64,000 bases of DNA from Alphaproteobacteria bacterium UBA3768 (GCA_002372315.1 DFFU01000026.1:1-64000); one strand, 5' to 3'; positions 52,642-63,300 are shown, numbered from the stretch's first letter. The notes: generated by a model from the letters alone, not told the origin. Translations and numbers: made by a program.

Positions 52642-53055
52642 ATGATGGATTATGATGATGTAGATATAGTGTTAGAAAACTTACCACTTTTATTACAAAA
52701 TAAGGATAAGATATTAAATAATAAAACTTATTCAAAATGTAAAATAAGAGGTTCAGGTATATTTTTTAAGAATAAAAACATCTATATTGGTTTTACATTA
52801 GGCAATTTGCTTAAATTATGGTCCAGTCCTTGTTCCTGTTGGAAGTTTAGTAAGTATTATACCTATAAGATGACCTTGTTTGGCAATGGTGAAGCAGATA
52901 TATTCTCCAAAGCAGTTGATGGTTCTTATCAGCAATCTTTAATAGATGGGGATTTAATTGTTCCACATATTGAAGATGCTGTAAGAATAGGTGAAATGGT
53001 GCTAATTCCAAAATGTATAGATGATGTAATTAAAGAATTAAAGGAAAGTAGATGA
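52642..53055 (+). CDS. element protein of unknown function, 137 aa
   Basis: No recognised family. The central part SGIFFKNKNIYIGFTLGNLLKLWSSPCSC looks like a compact beta fold with a WSSPCSCW motif; the pattern of paired hydrophobic strands suggests a small globular cytosolic protein. AAAGGATAT precedes the first ATG. It overlaps the next gene by 4 bp (ATGA), so the two are probably translated together. Confidence 0.5.
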   Translation: MMDYDDVDIVLENLPLLLQNKDKILNNKTYSKCKIRGSGIFFKNKNIYIGFTLGNLLKLWSSPCSCWKFSKYYTYKMTLFGNGEADIFSKAVDGSYQQSLIDGDLIVPHIEDAVRIGEMVLIPKCIDDVIKELKESR

Positions 53056-53486
53056 AATTTGATTTTAGTGAGATAAAGAAGTTTTTACAGGAAAAAGCAG
53101 ATATTGCCAAAGTGGTATCTATATCACCATCATTTGGTAGTGAATTTACCACAGATTTAAGTAATGCTACACTTATACCAAAGAAAAAAGAACCAACTAT
53201 GAGTGATGAAGAACTACAATTCCTTGAATTATGCCAAAAACTTTTAAGAAAACTTGGTTTCATAAAAACAAGTTATGACTTTTCAGAGCAATTCATGGGT
53301 AAGAGTAAGCATTATTATTCAATGCTTTTAAGTGAAGGTAGGCAATGTTCCATAGATGGATTACACAATTTAATTAAAAATATTGAAACATTGAATGATG
53401 TTCCTGCCACTTCATCAAAATATTTGGATGATTTAATAGAAAAAGGAAATAAACTTTTAACCAAAAGGTTGCTGAAATACTTTTAA
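53052..53486 (+). CDS. element protein with HTH-like C-terminal region, 144 aa
   Basis: The C-terminal half (LRKLGFIKTSYDFSEQFMGKSKHYYSMLLSEGRQ) has the pattern of a small DNA-binding-like domain seen in short proteins of phages and islands (a YYS-L-R core); the N-terminal half is variable. Exact family uncertain. It overlaps the preceding gene and is followed by a strong terminator at 53529, marking the end of that operon. Confidence 0.5.
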   Translation: MKFDFSEIKKFLQEKADIAKVVSISPSFGSEFTTDLSNATLIPKKKEPTMSDEELQFLELCQKLLRKLGFIKTSYDFSEQFMGKSKHYYSMLLSEGRQCSIDGLHNLIKNIETLNDVPATSSKYLDDLIEKGNKLLTKRLLKYF

Positions 53487-53528
53487 TTTTACTTTTATTT
53501 TCAAAATTCTCATACAGCAACTTGGTTG

Positions 53529-53561
53529 TTCCTCATAATTCAATAATTATGGGGAATTTTT
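53529..53561 (+). terminator. terminator after the 53.05-kb gene
   Basis: TTCCTCATAATT / AATTATGGGGAA stem (12 bp, one G-U) with a CAAT loop followed by TTTTT. Confidence 0.85.
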
Positions 53562-53698
53562 ATTGTAAAATCAGAGTTTAGTTGGACCATACATAAAAAA
53601 AGTGTAAAAACAGAGTTAAATGTATTGACAATTTTACAATTTTGCGATATTGTAATGCGACTTTTAAGAGTTCAAATTTACAAAAAAAGGAGCATTCA

Positions 53699-54244
53699 AT
53701 GGATTTTGGGTATAAAAGAGTATCAACCATAGACCAATCAACCGAAAGACAATTGGAAGGAATTAAACTGGACCGAGTTTTTGAAGATAAACTATCTGGT
53801 AAGGATAGGAATAGACCACAATTGGACTTGCTGTTGTCAATTTTAAGAGAAGGAGACACAATCCACATTCATAGTATGGATAGGTTAGCAAGGAACACCA
53901 GAGACCTACTCAATTTGGTGGAAGAAATTACAGGAAAGAATTGTAAAGTCATCTTTCACACAGAACATCTGTCCTTTGAACCTAATAAAACAGACCCATA
54001 CCAACAGTTGATGATGACAATGTTGGGAGCAGTAGCACAATTGGAGAGAAGTTTAATCCTTCAAAGACAGAAGGAGGGGATTGCCATTGCCAAGAGTAAA
54101 GGAAGATTTAAGGGAGGGAAAAGTAAGTTATCAGCAGAACAGGTGCTGGAATTAAAGGAATTATCCAAAACCAACTCAATTACATCTCTGGCAAAAAAGT
54201 TTGGTATCACCAGACCTACTTGCTATGCTTATTTGAAAGGATAA
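53699..54244 (+). CDS. serine recombinase (Hin/resolvase family)
   Basis: A 181-residue recombinase of invertase/resolvase type: catalytic Ser9 in YKRVSTIDQSTERQ, HSMDRLARNTRDLL, MMTMLGAVAQLERSLILQRQKEG and a C-terminal HTH (SITSLAKKFGITRPTCYAYL). ATG 53699 follows AAAGGAG; a longer frame starting at 53642 lacks conserved sequence. It differs clearly from the other recombinase at 51124-51732, closer to DNA invertases. It could invert or resolve segments within the element. Confidence 0.93.
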   Translation: MDFGYKRVSTIDQSTERQLEGIKLDRVFEDKLSGKDRNRPQLDLLLSILREGDTIHIHSMDRLARNTRDLLNLVEEITGKNCKVIFHTEHLSFEPNKTDPYQQLMMTMLGAVAQLERSLILQRQKEGIAIAKSKGRFKGGKSKLSAEQVLELKELSKTNSITSLAKKFGITRPTCYAYLKG

Positions 54245-54246
54245 TC

Positions 54247-54501
54247 TTATTGGCAGGTTAGTAGAAGGTATTTCTCTGTAATTACCTTTTCTCTTTCTTT
54301 GACTTCAAACTTAATGTGATGGTTCATAAATGTAATCTCCCCAGATTTATGTTCCTTATCATCATCCTTAAAATCATTATAATTAGCAATTAGTTGTTCA
54401 AGTTGCCACATTTCCTTACTATTAAATAAAGGGAAATCTGGGGGTGAATAGACCTTTGTAAATTGTTTCCTAATCTTATCATTTTCTTTTGATGGTTTCA
54501 T
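54247..54501 (-). CDS. small element protein, 84 aa
   Basis: A short charged frame (MKPSKENDKIRKQFTKVYSP at the start). ATG 54501 follows AGGAGG at a good distance, the main reason to accept it. No family recognised. It lies downstream of, and convergent to, the serine recombinase stop (2 bp away). Confidence 0.5.
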   Translation of the reverse strand: MKPSKENDKIRKQFTKVYSPPDFPLFNSKEMWQLEQLIANYNDFKDDDKEHKSGEITFMNHHIKFEVKEREKVITEKYLLLTCQ

Positions 54502-54531
54502 AAGAACCTCCTGTAAAGATTAGATATCAAA

Positions 54532-54557
54532 ATCCCCCTAAAATAAAGCAGGGGGAT
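54532..54557. terminator. hairpin between the two minus-strand genes
   Basis: ATCCCCCT / AGGGGGAT perfect 8-bp stem with a 10-nt loop; TTTTGAT follows on the minus strand, weak T run. Confidence 0.6.
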
Positions 54558-54614
54558 GATATTTTCAGTGAATCCAATATAAATGTTGGAATATTTGAGA
54601 TAATCTTGGATTAT

Positions 54615-55697
54615 TTAAGAATTTTTACATTCTTCTTCAAATCTTCTTTTGAACTCCATTACTTCTGAAAGTGGATACTTCAAAGGTTTATGTCCTTTGT
54701 TGGATGGTGTTGGCATCCAAAGAAACTCACCTTTCTCTGCTTTATGCTTTGCCAGTGTTTTTCTTTTCCTGAATGAAGCAGGACCAATTCCAACAATTTC
54801 ACACATCTCTTTTTCCAACACCACATCTGGGATTAGATTAGGGGAAATCTGATTGTTTGAAGGAGGTAATCCCATCATCTTTCTTCTTTTTTCCATTTCC
54901 TCTGTTTCAGGTGGAAGAAGAGATTTATATTTCATAACATTCTTTTGAACTTCTTTCATCATCTCTGACATTACATATAAATTAGAGTGTTCAAGACAAT
55001 AGATGAACTCTTGTAATCCATCTATAAGTTCTTTTTCCATCTTATGTTCTTGATTATACCACCAATCAACATTGTAGAACAAACTTCTTAAACCAAACTT
55101 GACATCCCCAAATCTAAAACAACCAGAAAACTTGGTATCTTGGCAATTAAAATCCAAACCATTGAGATGATAAAAACTTGTCATTCCTAAAAGTTCAGAT
55201 TGCTTAAATGCTATTGTGCTATGGTATTCTTTATTTCCATTTCCACTAATTAGCACTTTTGAAAGAGCATTGGTTATAATGTTGTTGAAATCAGCATAAC
55301 CATTAAAATCACAGGTATCCAAAGTCAAATTGCCAGAAAACTTTGATTTATTAAAACTGAAATCACAATTAAAAGAGCATTCCTTAAAGGTAGTATTGCC
55401 ATTAAAAGAGCAACCCTCAAATGTAAATGGAATATTACAATTTTTGTTTTTAATGTTCAAATCAGTAAAGTGGCAATTTTTGAATAAGATTTTGTTATAA
55501 TTAGTGAGTTTATCAGTAAGACCTTCATATTGACCACCTAATAAATCAGCAACTACTTTTGAGTTTGTTTTGAAATCTTTATTTTGAATAAAAAATAACT
55601 TCTTACTTTTCATAGATTGTCTTAAAGCATCATACTCATCCCCTGTAAAAGTATCATCTTTTCTGCCTTCTGGTCTTTCTCTGATTATAACTGCCAT
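54615..55697 (-). CDS. pentapeptide-repeat-like protein with C-terminal DNA-binding-like region
   Basis: A 360-residue protein. Residues 70-190 contain irregular pentapeptide-repeat-like units centred on F (FKNCHFTDLNI, FEGCSFNGNTTFKECSFNCD, FNKSKFSGNLTLDTCDFNG, FSGCFRFGDVKF), predicted to form a right-handed beta helix. The C-terminal 90 residues (LEKEMCEIVGIGPASFRKRK ... YPLSEVMEFKRRFEEE) look like a small DNA-binding domain of the kind found in phage proteins. RBS AGGAGGCAACT. It lies next to attR. Pentapeptide proteins can mimic DNA and protect gyrase; this role is only inference. Confidence 0.6.
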   Translation of the reverse strand: MAVIIRERPEGRKDDTFTGDEYDALRQSMKSKKLFFIQNKDFKTNSKVVADLLGGQYEGLTDKLTNYNKILFKNCHFTDLNIKNKNCNIPFTFEGCSFNGNTTFKECSFNCDFSFNKSKFSGNLTLDTCDFNGYADFNNIITNALSKVLISGNGNKEYHSTIAFKQSELLGMTSFYHLNGLDFNCQDTKFSGCFRFGDVKFGLRSLFYNVDWWYNQEHKMEKELIDGLQEFIYCLEHSNLYVMSEMMKEVQKNVMKYKSLLPPETEEMEKRRKMMGLPPSNNQISPNLIPDVVLEKEMCEIVGIGPASFRKRKTLAKHKAEKGEFLWMPTPSNKGHKPLKYPLSEVMEFKRRFEEECKNS

Positions 55698-55846
55698 AGT
55701 TGCCTCCTTTGAGCATTTTTATGGGTAGCATTATACACCAAAATTACCTCCAAAAGCAATCCAAATGTTGAAAATATGTTGAAAAAAAATAGTCCAAAAG
55801 TTCATCACTTTTAGACCTCTTATAAGTTATTGATTTTATTGAAAAA
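55698..55846. other. right-end region with TGTTGAAAA repeats
   Basis: Two direct repeats TGTTGAAAAT and TGTTGAAAAA at 55766 and 55777, again 11 bp apart, 60-80 bp from the right tRNA-Val copy, matching those at the left end. Likely integrase arm sites. No gene is seen. Confidence 0.55.
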
Positions 55847-55903
55847 ATGGTGGGTGCGACAGGGATTGAACCTGTGACCCCTACCGTGTGAAGGTAATGC
55901 TCT
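55847..55903. repeat. right attachment-site repeat (attR), 57 bp
   Basis: Identical to 38354-38410. The distance between the repeats (17,493 bp) gives the size of the element. Confidence 0.9.
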
Positions 55904-55922
55904 CCCGCTGAGCTACGCACCC
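55848..55922 (-). tRNA. tRNA-Val (CAC), functional copy restored by integration
   Basis: A 75-nt tRNA with CCA encoded. The acceptor GGGTGCG / CGCACCC pairs fully, discriminator A, D arm AGCTCAGCGGGAGAGC, anticodon loop TTCACAC (anticodon CAC), T loop TTCAATC. Its 5' third is the original host DNA; its 3' part comes from the element's attP and is identical to the left copy. Confidence 0.95.
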
Positions 55923-55976
55923 AAGTTCAATGCTCGTATTCTAACTGAAATTTTTCTGATTGTCAAGAAGAATTTT

Positions 55977-56480
55977 TTACCTTGATTGGTATTTTTTGTA
56001 AAATTTGTTTCCAGACAGTAAAACCAAATCTTCTGCAGGTCCTATATAATGTCTAAAACCATCAATAATTTTTGTCCTAGGGCCGAATATTCCTTTTGAA
56101 AAGCCCTCAGGGGCTATTGAGGTACAAAAACTTTTCAGGTAATACTCAACTAAATTGGGATAACTGCTGGCCCAAGCCGATAGAGCTGAAATTGTGCAAA
56201 TAGCTTTCTTTACTTCTTTTGCTTTTTCCGGATGTGAAATCATTTTATCTAAGCATGAACGTAGCAATCCTAAAGAGGTGTATTGATAATTTAAGTGATA
56301 GTAAGTTTGAGTTTTTTTACACTTGTTATTTCGTGATAAACTTCCGCCAACATAAATGGCCCTGATGATATCTTGTCTTTTTTCTGAACTTAATTCGGGA
56401 CTTGATAAAGCAAAATCTTGTAATGTCAGCAAAGCCTGAGCAAACAATCTTTTTTTTAATATTTTATCTTTATAGCTCAT
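55977..56480 (-). CDS. host protein of unknown function, 167 aa
   Basis: A cytosolic, mostly helical protein (KKRLFAQALLTLQDFALSSP; LVEYYLKSFCTSIAPEGFSK) with no recognised domain. Arginine codons include CGT and CGG, so it is host-like in composition. It starts one base after the preceding gene's stop; the two form a pair. Function unknown. A start at the MSYKD ATG is supported by AAGGAAAT. Confidence 0.6.
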   Translation of the reverse strand: MSYKDKILKKRLFAQALLTLQDFALSSPELSSEKRQDIIRAIYVGGSLSRNNKCKKTQTYYHLNYQYTSLGLLRSCLDKMISHPEKAKEVKKAICTISALSAWASSYPNLVEYYLKSFCTSIAPEGFSKGIFGPRTKIIDGFRHYIGPAEDLVLLSGNKFYKKYQSR

Positions 56481-56481
56481 T

Positions 56482-56937
56482 TTATATTTCCTTGTGGCTA
56501 TATGTAAAAATGGAATAAAGTTGGGCTAAGGGCTCCTTCTTCCTGGGATTAGTAAATGTATCCTTTGGCCAATGGGCAAGTTCCGCTGGATACAATTCTT
56601 GGCAGAATTGATGGATTTGGCGCATGTGTGTTGGTCGGCATAATATCGCAACCGGAACGAAATCTTGGATAGCCTTCCCAAGATACTGTTGCCCCTTAAG
56701 ACCCCAGTAAAGTTGATCATCTTTATCATTATAAAAACGTTCAGATAAAGCACTCATCAGGTAATCTTCGGCTACTTTCTTATCCCCAAATTTTGCTTCT
56801 CTGATACCTTTAAGTAATTGCATAACTAACATTTGTTTGGCATTTTCATTCCACTTGGTTGAAAAGTACTTAAAAGTATTTAATGCCTTATTAAAACGAA
56901 TATTCATTTTCATGGAAGAGGGGGAACTTTGAGACAT
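56482..56937 (-). CDS. host protein of unknown function, 151 aa
   Basis: No recognised family. Mostly helical and rich in aromatic residues (WNENAKQMLVMQLLKGIREA; FYNDKDDQLYWGLKGQQYLG). It has AGGAGC before the ATG and codes with normal CpG use. Followed 1 bp later by the 167-residue gene. It comes after a terminator for the tRNA genes. Confidence 0.6.
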   Translation of the reverse strand: MSQSSPSSMKMNIRFNKALNTFKYFSTKWNENAKQMLVMQLLKGIREAKFGDKKVAEDYLMSALSERFYNDKDDQLYWGLKGQQYLGKAIQDFVPVAILCRPTHMRQIHQFCQELYPAELAHWPKDTFTNPRKKEPLAQLYSIFTYSHKEI

Positions 56938-56956
56938 TTTTTGCTCCTATAAAACA

Positions 56957-56999
56957 AAAAAAGGGAGACGTCAGTTTGCTTCTGAAATCCCCCTTTTTT
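56957..56999 (-). terminator. terminator after tRNA-Asn/tRNA-Cys
   Basis: GGGGGA / TCTCCC stem (one G-U) extended by CAG/CTG, followed by T7 on the minus strand. Confidence 0.75.
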
Positions 57000-57002
57000 A
57001 AT

Positions 57003-57077
57003 TGGCTCCAGCGGTAGGGCTCGAACCTACGACCAATCGGTTAACAGCCGATTGCTCTACCACTGAGCTACGCTGGA
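57003..57077 (-). tRNA. tRNA-Asn (GTT)
   Basis: TCCAGCG / CGCTGGA acceptor, discriminator G, encoded CCA, anticodon loop CTGTTAA (GTT) in stem ATCGG/CCGAT, T loop TTCGAGC. Confidence 0.97.
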
Positions 57078-57136
57078 AACAGTGGCCATTATAACAAAAA
57101 ATTTTGCATATTGCAAGAACTTTTTATTATTTTCTT

Positions 57137-57211
57137 TGGAGGCCGGTACCGGAATCGAACCGATATAAAAGGATTTGCAGTCCTCTGCATAAGCCATTCT
57201 GCCAACCGGCC
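57137..57211 (-). tRNA. tRNA-Cys (GCA)
   Basis: GGCCGGT / ACCGGCC acceptor, discriminator T, encoded CCA, anticodon loop CTGCAAA (GCA), T loop TTCGATT. Lies 60 bp upstream of tRNA-Asn, probably one transcript. Confidence 0.96.
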
Positions 57212-57293
57212 ATCAAAAGATAACCCTATATTTACCCGATTTTTTTTATTAAGTCAAGTAAAAAAATAACTTTTTTACATTGAATGTTTTTAC

Positions 57294-57322
57294 TTGCATT
57301 TTTTATGTGGTTATAATATAAT
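57294..57322 (+). promoter_or_regulatory. promoter of the giant secreted protein
   Basis: TTGCAT (57294-57299), 17-nt spacer, TATAAT (57317-57322); start near 57329, leader about 45 nt with GGAGGG before the ATG. Confidence 0.8.
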
Positions 57323-57373
57323 CAGTATGCATTGATAGACAATTACAATATTCCTTTTTCAAATGGAGGGAAC

Positions 57374-60300
57374 ATGAGATATTCAAAAACAACCATCAAA
57401 GAATTGAACAGATTGTACCGCCATGTTTTAAAAAAATGTTTTATCTTAAATGTTTTTGGTATTTTATGGACGATGCCGACATATGCAGCTGATGATGTCA
57501 TATTAAGTGATATTATAAATCAGCAAAAAATTGTGTCGGATTCTGATGTTGCAAAAATTAATTCCGAAATTAACATTTATTCAACGAACGAAACTACACC
57601 ATCTGCTTTACAAGCAAATCAAGTTGAAATTTCTGGGAAATTAAATGTGGGAAATGGTTCTGATGCTACTTCTCAGACCCTTTCTAGCATAATTGTTCCA
57701 GAAGTGACAGTTTGGCATCATGATGAGCATGTCAGTTATTGGAATTATGAACGTGGATCAATTAAAGTTTTATCTGGAGGAGAACTCAATTTAACGGCTA
57801 CTGGGTTGAATTCTACAAAGATAACTGGTAGATCGGGCGAAGGCTTTGATTGGTATAACCCTGCTTTGGAGGTTAGTGAAGGGGCTATTTTGAACATAGA
57901 GGCATCAAATTTGCCGTCTGATGCTTATAATGGTGATTCAGATTTTATAGATGATTGGAATATTGATTATGGTGTGTCTCTTCAAACTGCATCAGCTGTC
58001 ATCAATGGGGCACTTAATATTACTGCTACCGATAATTTAGTTCATTGGACAACAGGTCGTGAGGGTATAACGCTTGGGACAAATGCAATTTTTAATATAA
58101 ATCTGAAAACTTCAGAAGTTCCGATGGATTTAAAAATCCATGCGGGGGGAGCTTTTGTATCAGGTTCAAATTCAAAAATTAATTTGAATTCAAATTCTGC
58201 AATATCGGCAGATAGTGAAAGTTCTGATATAGAGATTGGGGCAGCAAAAATTGATTTATCTGGGCAAATTGCGGCTATATCTTCTGATATTTCTTCAATT
58301 GCAGGATATGCAATAGAAGATGGTGGGGTTGTAATTCCGACAATCCAAATTGGGCATAATGAAAACCCCAGAAGCACATTGAATATGACCTTTTCTGATA
58401 TGGGCATTATAGCAGCCACAGATCATTATTATCAAATGATGGATGAAGAGGATAAAGAAGAACTTTTATCTGTTAAATCTAATCCTGAAATATTTTTGTC
58501 AGAGTTAAGAGGAACACTTTATATGATTAAGGGTGTTAAGTTGTCCGATGATGTTATGGTTTCTTCTGTGGCTGGTACACAAGAAAAATATGTTTGGGCT
58601 GAAAAACAGGAAAATGGTGAATGGCAAGAAACCCTATATGATAATAGCGCAGATGGATTTTGGGATAGAGTAAAAAATTATATCCAAAGCATGAACAATG
58701 ACCAGTTGATTCAGATGAATGATAATCTTGTGACCGCTGTTCGTGGTTTTGAAACAGATGGTATTCATTTTGAAAATGCGGATGTTACCCTTGAAAACGG
58801 AGTTGAAGTAGCCAATAAATTATCGGGTGACATTGTTGCTGACGAATCAAACATCACTTTAAATGGTTCTAATGAAGAAGAAGGACGTATTTTCTCAACT
58901 ATTATTAATCATTCTGGTGCGACCGGTGATATTGCTTTTAATGATTCAACTATTACGATGAATGACGATACATCCCTTGTACGTGGTATATATGAATGGG
59001 ATGAAACTGTTGCTGATGGAATAGATGTTATACAGCATAACTTGGGTATTGCCAGCTCTCAAGGGGATATCGGTTTTGATACTTCTACATTAAATATGAA
59101 CGGAACTTCTTCGTTAGTTTTATCGGATACGAATGGACGAATTGTCGCCAAAGATAATTCTATCATCAATATTAATGGTGACAATGTATTTTCTTTGAAA
59201 AATGTTATAGATGGGGAAGGTGCTGGTGCTGTTTTCTTGAAAGAATCGACTCTGAATATTGCCAAAGGAGCTTCCTTAACCTTAAATACTCAGTTAAAAG
59301 GATATATAGATGAGCATGGTAAGGAATGGGCACCAGCCATTCACGGGGATGCAGATTCTGTTATTAACTTAGAAGGGACATTGAAAGGCAGTGTTTCCAC
59401 AGCTGGATTGTTGGCGTTCACGGATAAAGATGCCTTTATTGATGGGGATATTTTATCTGTAGGAACATTAGATATTACACCTATTTCTGGTGAAATTAGT
59501 GATATTGTCAGTGGTCAGATTATAGGTGTTGATAATTTATCCTTAACAGGGAATAAAGAATATACATTGAACAAAGCCATATTTAGTACGTCTGATGACG
59601 ATGTTGCTTATGTTATGTCGTCTGTCATCATGGATAATTTTAAGCAAATTATGAAATTAACTTCCAATGAAAAAGAATACTACACCACTGATGGGCGAAC
59701 AACCCTGACACCTATAGATAATCAAATGGGCGCACTTTCTGTGGTTGATGGGGCAACCTTATCTAGCGACAAAACATTTTATGCCGATTCGGTTGTTTTG
59801 GATAATGGTGCTTCACTGAATATGACAAATATTTCAAGTATTGAAAATTTGACCATTAAAAATGGTTCTCAAGGGAAATTTAATTGTGCACTATCGGCTC
59901 ATTCTGTTTTATTGGAAGGAAAAAATAGTGGTTTAGAGCTGGGGGGAACACCCCTGGATTTCAGCCTTATTTCAGGGACTTTTAGTGTTCTAAATGGGGC
60001 CACCCTAAAGACTGAGAATGGGCCTTCATTCATGCTTGGTACTATAGTATTGGATCATGCAACATGGAATGGCAATAATATTGCAGAAGTTAACCTTGCT
60101 GAAATTTCATCTGATAACTCTGTTTTAAATTTGAATAATTCAAAATTTTCTCATGGCCTAGAGACAGTGATGAATATTCGCAATTCTAAAGTGACTCTTT
60201 CCAATTCTGATTTTGGATTAGCTGAGACAAATTTTGATCATACAACTTTGGTATCCACAAACTCAGTGATTGGAAATCGTCCAATAACTCTTGTCAATGC

Positions 60301-63300
60301 GCGTTATCTCACAGATGAAGGTGATATTATACCAGCATTTGCTGTTCTGGGGAGCGGCGAAGCCTTTGATTCCAAAATGCTCATCAAAAATAGCCATATC
60401 ACTTTAAACGGCAATTCTGCTTTGGAAAGTTCTAGTATATTTAATGACTATCAGCTGGGAGCCATAGCTATTACACCTACTTATTTTAAAGAAAATGCTG
60501 CCAAATGGGTGGGAATGTTGAGTGAATCCCCTATGGACTGGATAGAGGATCCACAAGGGTATGTGGATGGGTTGACTACATTTGCAAATAACATTGAATT
60601 GGATAATACGACTATTATGCTGAATGGTACCTCATCAATAATCAATAACTCATTGTCTTTGACGAATGCTGAAGGTGAAAGTACTGGTAATGTCAATTTG
60701 GTTGATTCTGAATTAAATGTCAATGGCAATAATACGATCCGCACCACTGGTGTGGTCAATTTGGCAAACAGTACCTTAAATATTGCCCAAGGTTCAAAAT
60801 TAACGCTTGAACGTAACGAGATAGAGGGATCAGACGGGCTTGCCACTATTTATGGTGATGCTGATTCTGTTATTGATATCTCTGGAAGGTTAAATGGTAA
60901 TGTCAATACACTAGGTGAATTAAAATTCTCAAGTGATACAGCATTTGTTAATGGGGATATTCAGGCCGCTGAATTAAATGTGGCAGATGGGACAACTTGG
61001 TCATTGGATAGAAGCAAAAGTTTTTCGGCCGACAAAATTAATATAGAGCGAGGAGGAACAATAGACATTATAGCCAAAAACAGAGATGCTAATTTATCGA
61101 CAGAAGTCATTGATGTTGCTGGAACTTTAAATGTTGGAAATACCCAATCCGTCACACAGAAATTACTTTCTTCCATTGCGGGAACTGTAAACGTTCTTGA
61201 TGGTGGGGTAATGAATCTAAATGCTACAGGAAATCAAAATACACGTTTTTCACATCAAAATGGAGTCAATGGAGAATTTTCTGAAAATAATCTTACAATA
61301 AATAAAGGTGGCCAATTCAATGTAGTTTCTTCAAATTTGCCAATAAACTATAATTCTTACAGTGGTGATGATACTGAAATAGGTGCTTTTTTAGAAACAG
61401 GGGATGTTTTGGCGAATGGGCAGATTCATTTAGTGACAAATAACAATATAATCAACTGGCAAGCGAATAATTTTACTTTGGGTGAAACTGGAAAGTTGAT
61501 TGTAATCAACAAAGATCCCAAAAAACAGGATGTGGATATAAATATAAATGTTGGTAATTTTACCTCAGATAAAGGATCCGAAATTCAATTACTTTCAGAT
61601 GAAACTGCTGATATTGGATTGACGGCGGATACAATGAATCTGTCTGGGAATATTAAAATGAATAGTGCTTCCGCATTTGCTTTTGGGTCTTCTTTTAATG
61701 CTGATAATGCTCTAATTGATTTAACCTATTCAGATATCGGAATGAATAGATATGCTGATAATTATTTTGATTTAATGGATGAAGAAAACCAAAGAGAAAG
61801 AATTCTACAGCTCAAGCAAAATATTGCAAATGGGAATCTTTTATACGAAATTTATGGAATTTTATCTAAAAATTCGTCCGTTCGGATAACTGATAATCTT
61901 TCTGTTTCCCATAATTCTCAAACAGGACAATACTCCTTCAATAATGAAGATCAAATGATGGAGTATAACGATTTTGAACAAGAACTACAAAAACGATTAT
62001 CTTCGTTGAAATCTACTTCAAAATTAAAACAATTGCATGACAATTTATTAGATTATAGAAGAGCAAGGATAGCAGATATGACAATCCGAAATTCAATTAT
62101 AAATGCTGAATATGCTTCTGAAATATATAATGAATTGTCTGGTGATATGAATATTTTATCATCAGAAATCAATTTGAAAAAAGGAAAAAAGTATACCTCT
62201 ATCATAAATCATCAAGGGCGAATGGGGGATATTTATTTTGGTAAAGATAATGATTCCATAAGATCAAGTTTAGTTAATTTGCATGACAATACTGGTATTA
62301 TAAAGGGGTTGTTTTACTGGGATGAAAAGGGGATGAGATTATCTCCGAATGTGAAGGTATCTGAAGGGTCAATTATATTTGATAATAATTCAACATTGAA
62401 CATGTATGGGACATCATATTTGGCGCTTTCTGACACAAATGGACGAATCGTTGCGAAAAATGGTTCAACCATTAATATAAATGGAAATAACACGTTTCAT
62501 TTGATAAATTCTATACAAGGGAAAGGGGCTGGTTCTATTTTCTTGGGTGATGAAAGTGGTGATATAGATAATAAAACGACCTTAAATATTGCATCCAACA
62601 GTTCTTTGAGCCTTTTAACTCAGAATAATGAGGGGTATAATGATGGAACAGAACAATACTTGCCCATTATTTATGGCTATGAAAATTCTGTTATAAATAT
62701 AGCGGGAACATTAAAAGGTAGTGTATCCACAGATGGATTGTTGAAATTTTCTAGTAAAAAGGCCAAAATAAATGGCGATATTTTAAAATTGGGAGCTTTG
62801 GAATTTGCTACTGCTGGTGGTGAGATCAGCAATTTTATTTCAGGTAAATTATATAACCTCAATGAACTTAATTTGGCGGGTAAAGATAGATATACTTTGA
62901 ATAAAGGTGTATTTGCTGTCAACGATGATGATATAGCATGCGAAATTTGGAACAGCGCTTATCCAAAAGAAAGGAATATTGTAAAGCTAACAGAAGGAGA
63001 ATATAATAGTTTAATTGATCCCACATATATGATAACTGATTTTAAATTGAAGCCAGTGGATAATCAATTCAAACTTATCTCATTAAAAGAGGGGGCTTCA
63101 TTTTCAAGCAATAAATCACTTTATGCCGATTCAGTAATTGTTGATAATGCAAATTTCATAATGACACAACCATTCGGATTTGAAAATTTGTCGTTGAACA
63201 ATGATGCTAAAATGACTTTAACATCAAATAATTCATATTTTCTATTTCCATTTCCATATACATCAGAGATTCATATGGATCATTCGACTTTGAATCTTAC

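Noticed and set aside
57374..63000. Several minus-strand open frames of 68-125 codons inside the giant protein gene
   Set aside because: They are antisense shadows of the repetitive frame; none has a ribosome binding site and the plus frame is open throughout the parts I translated.
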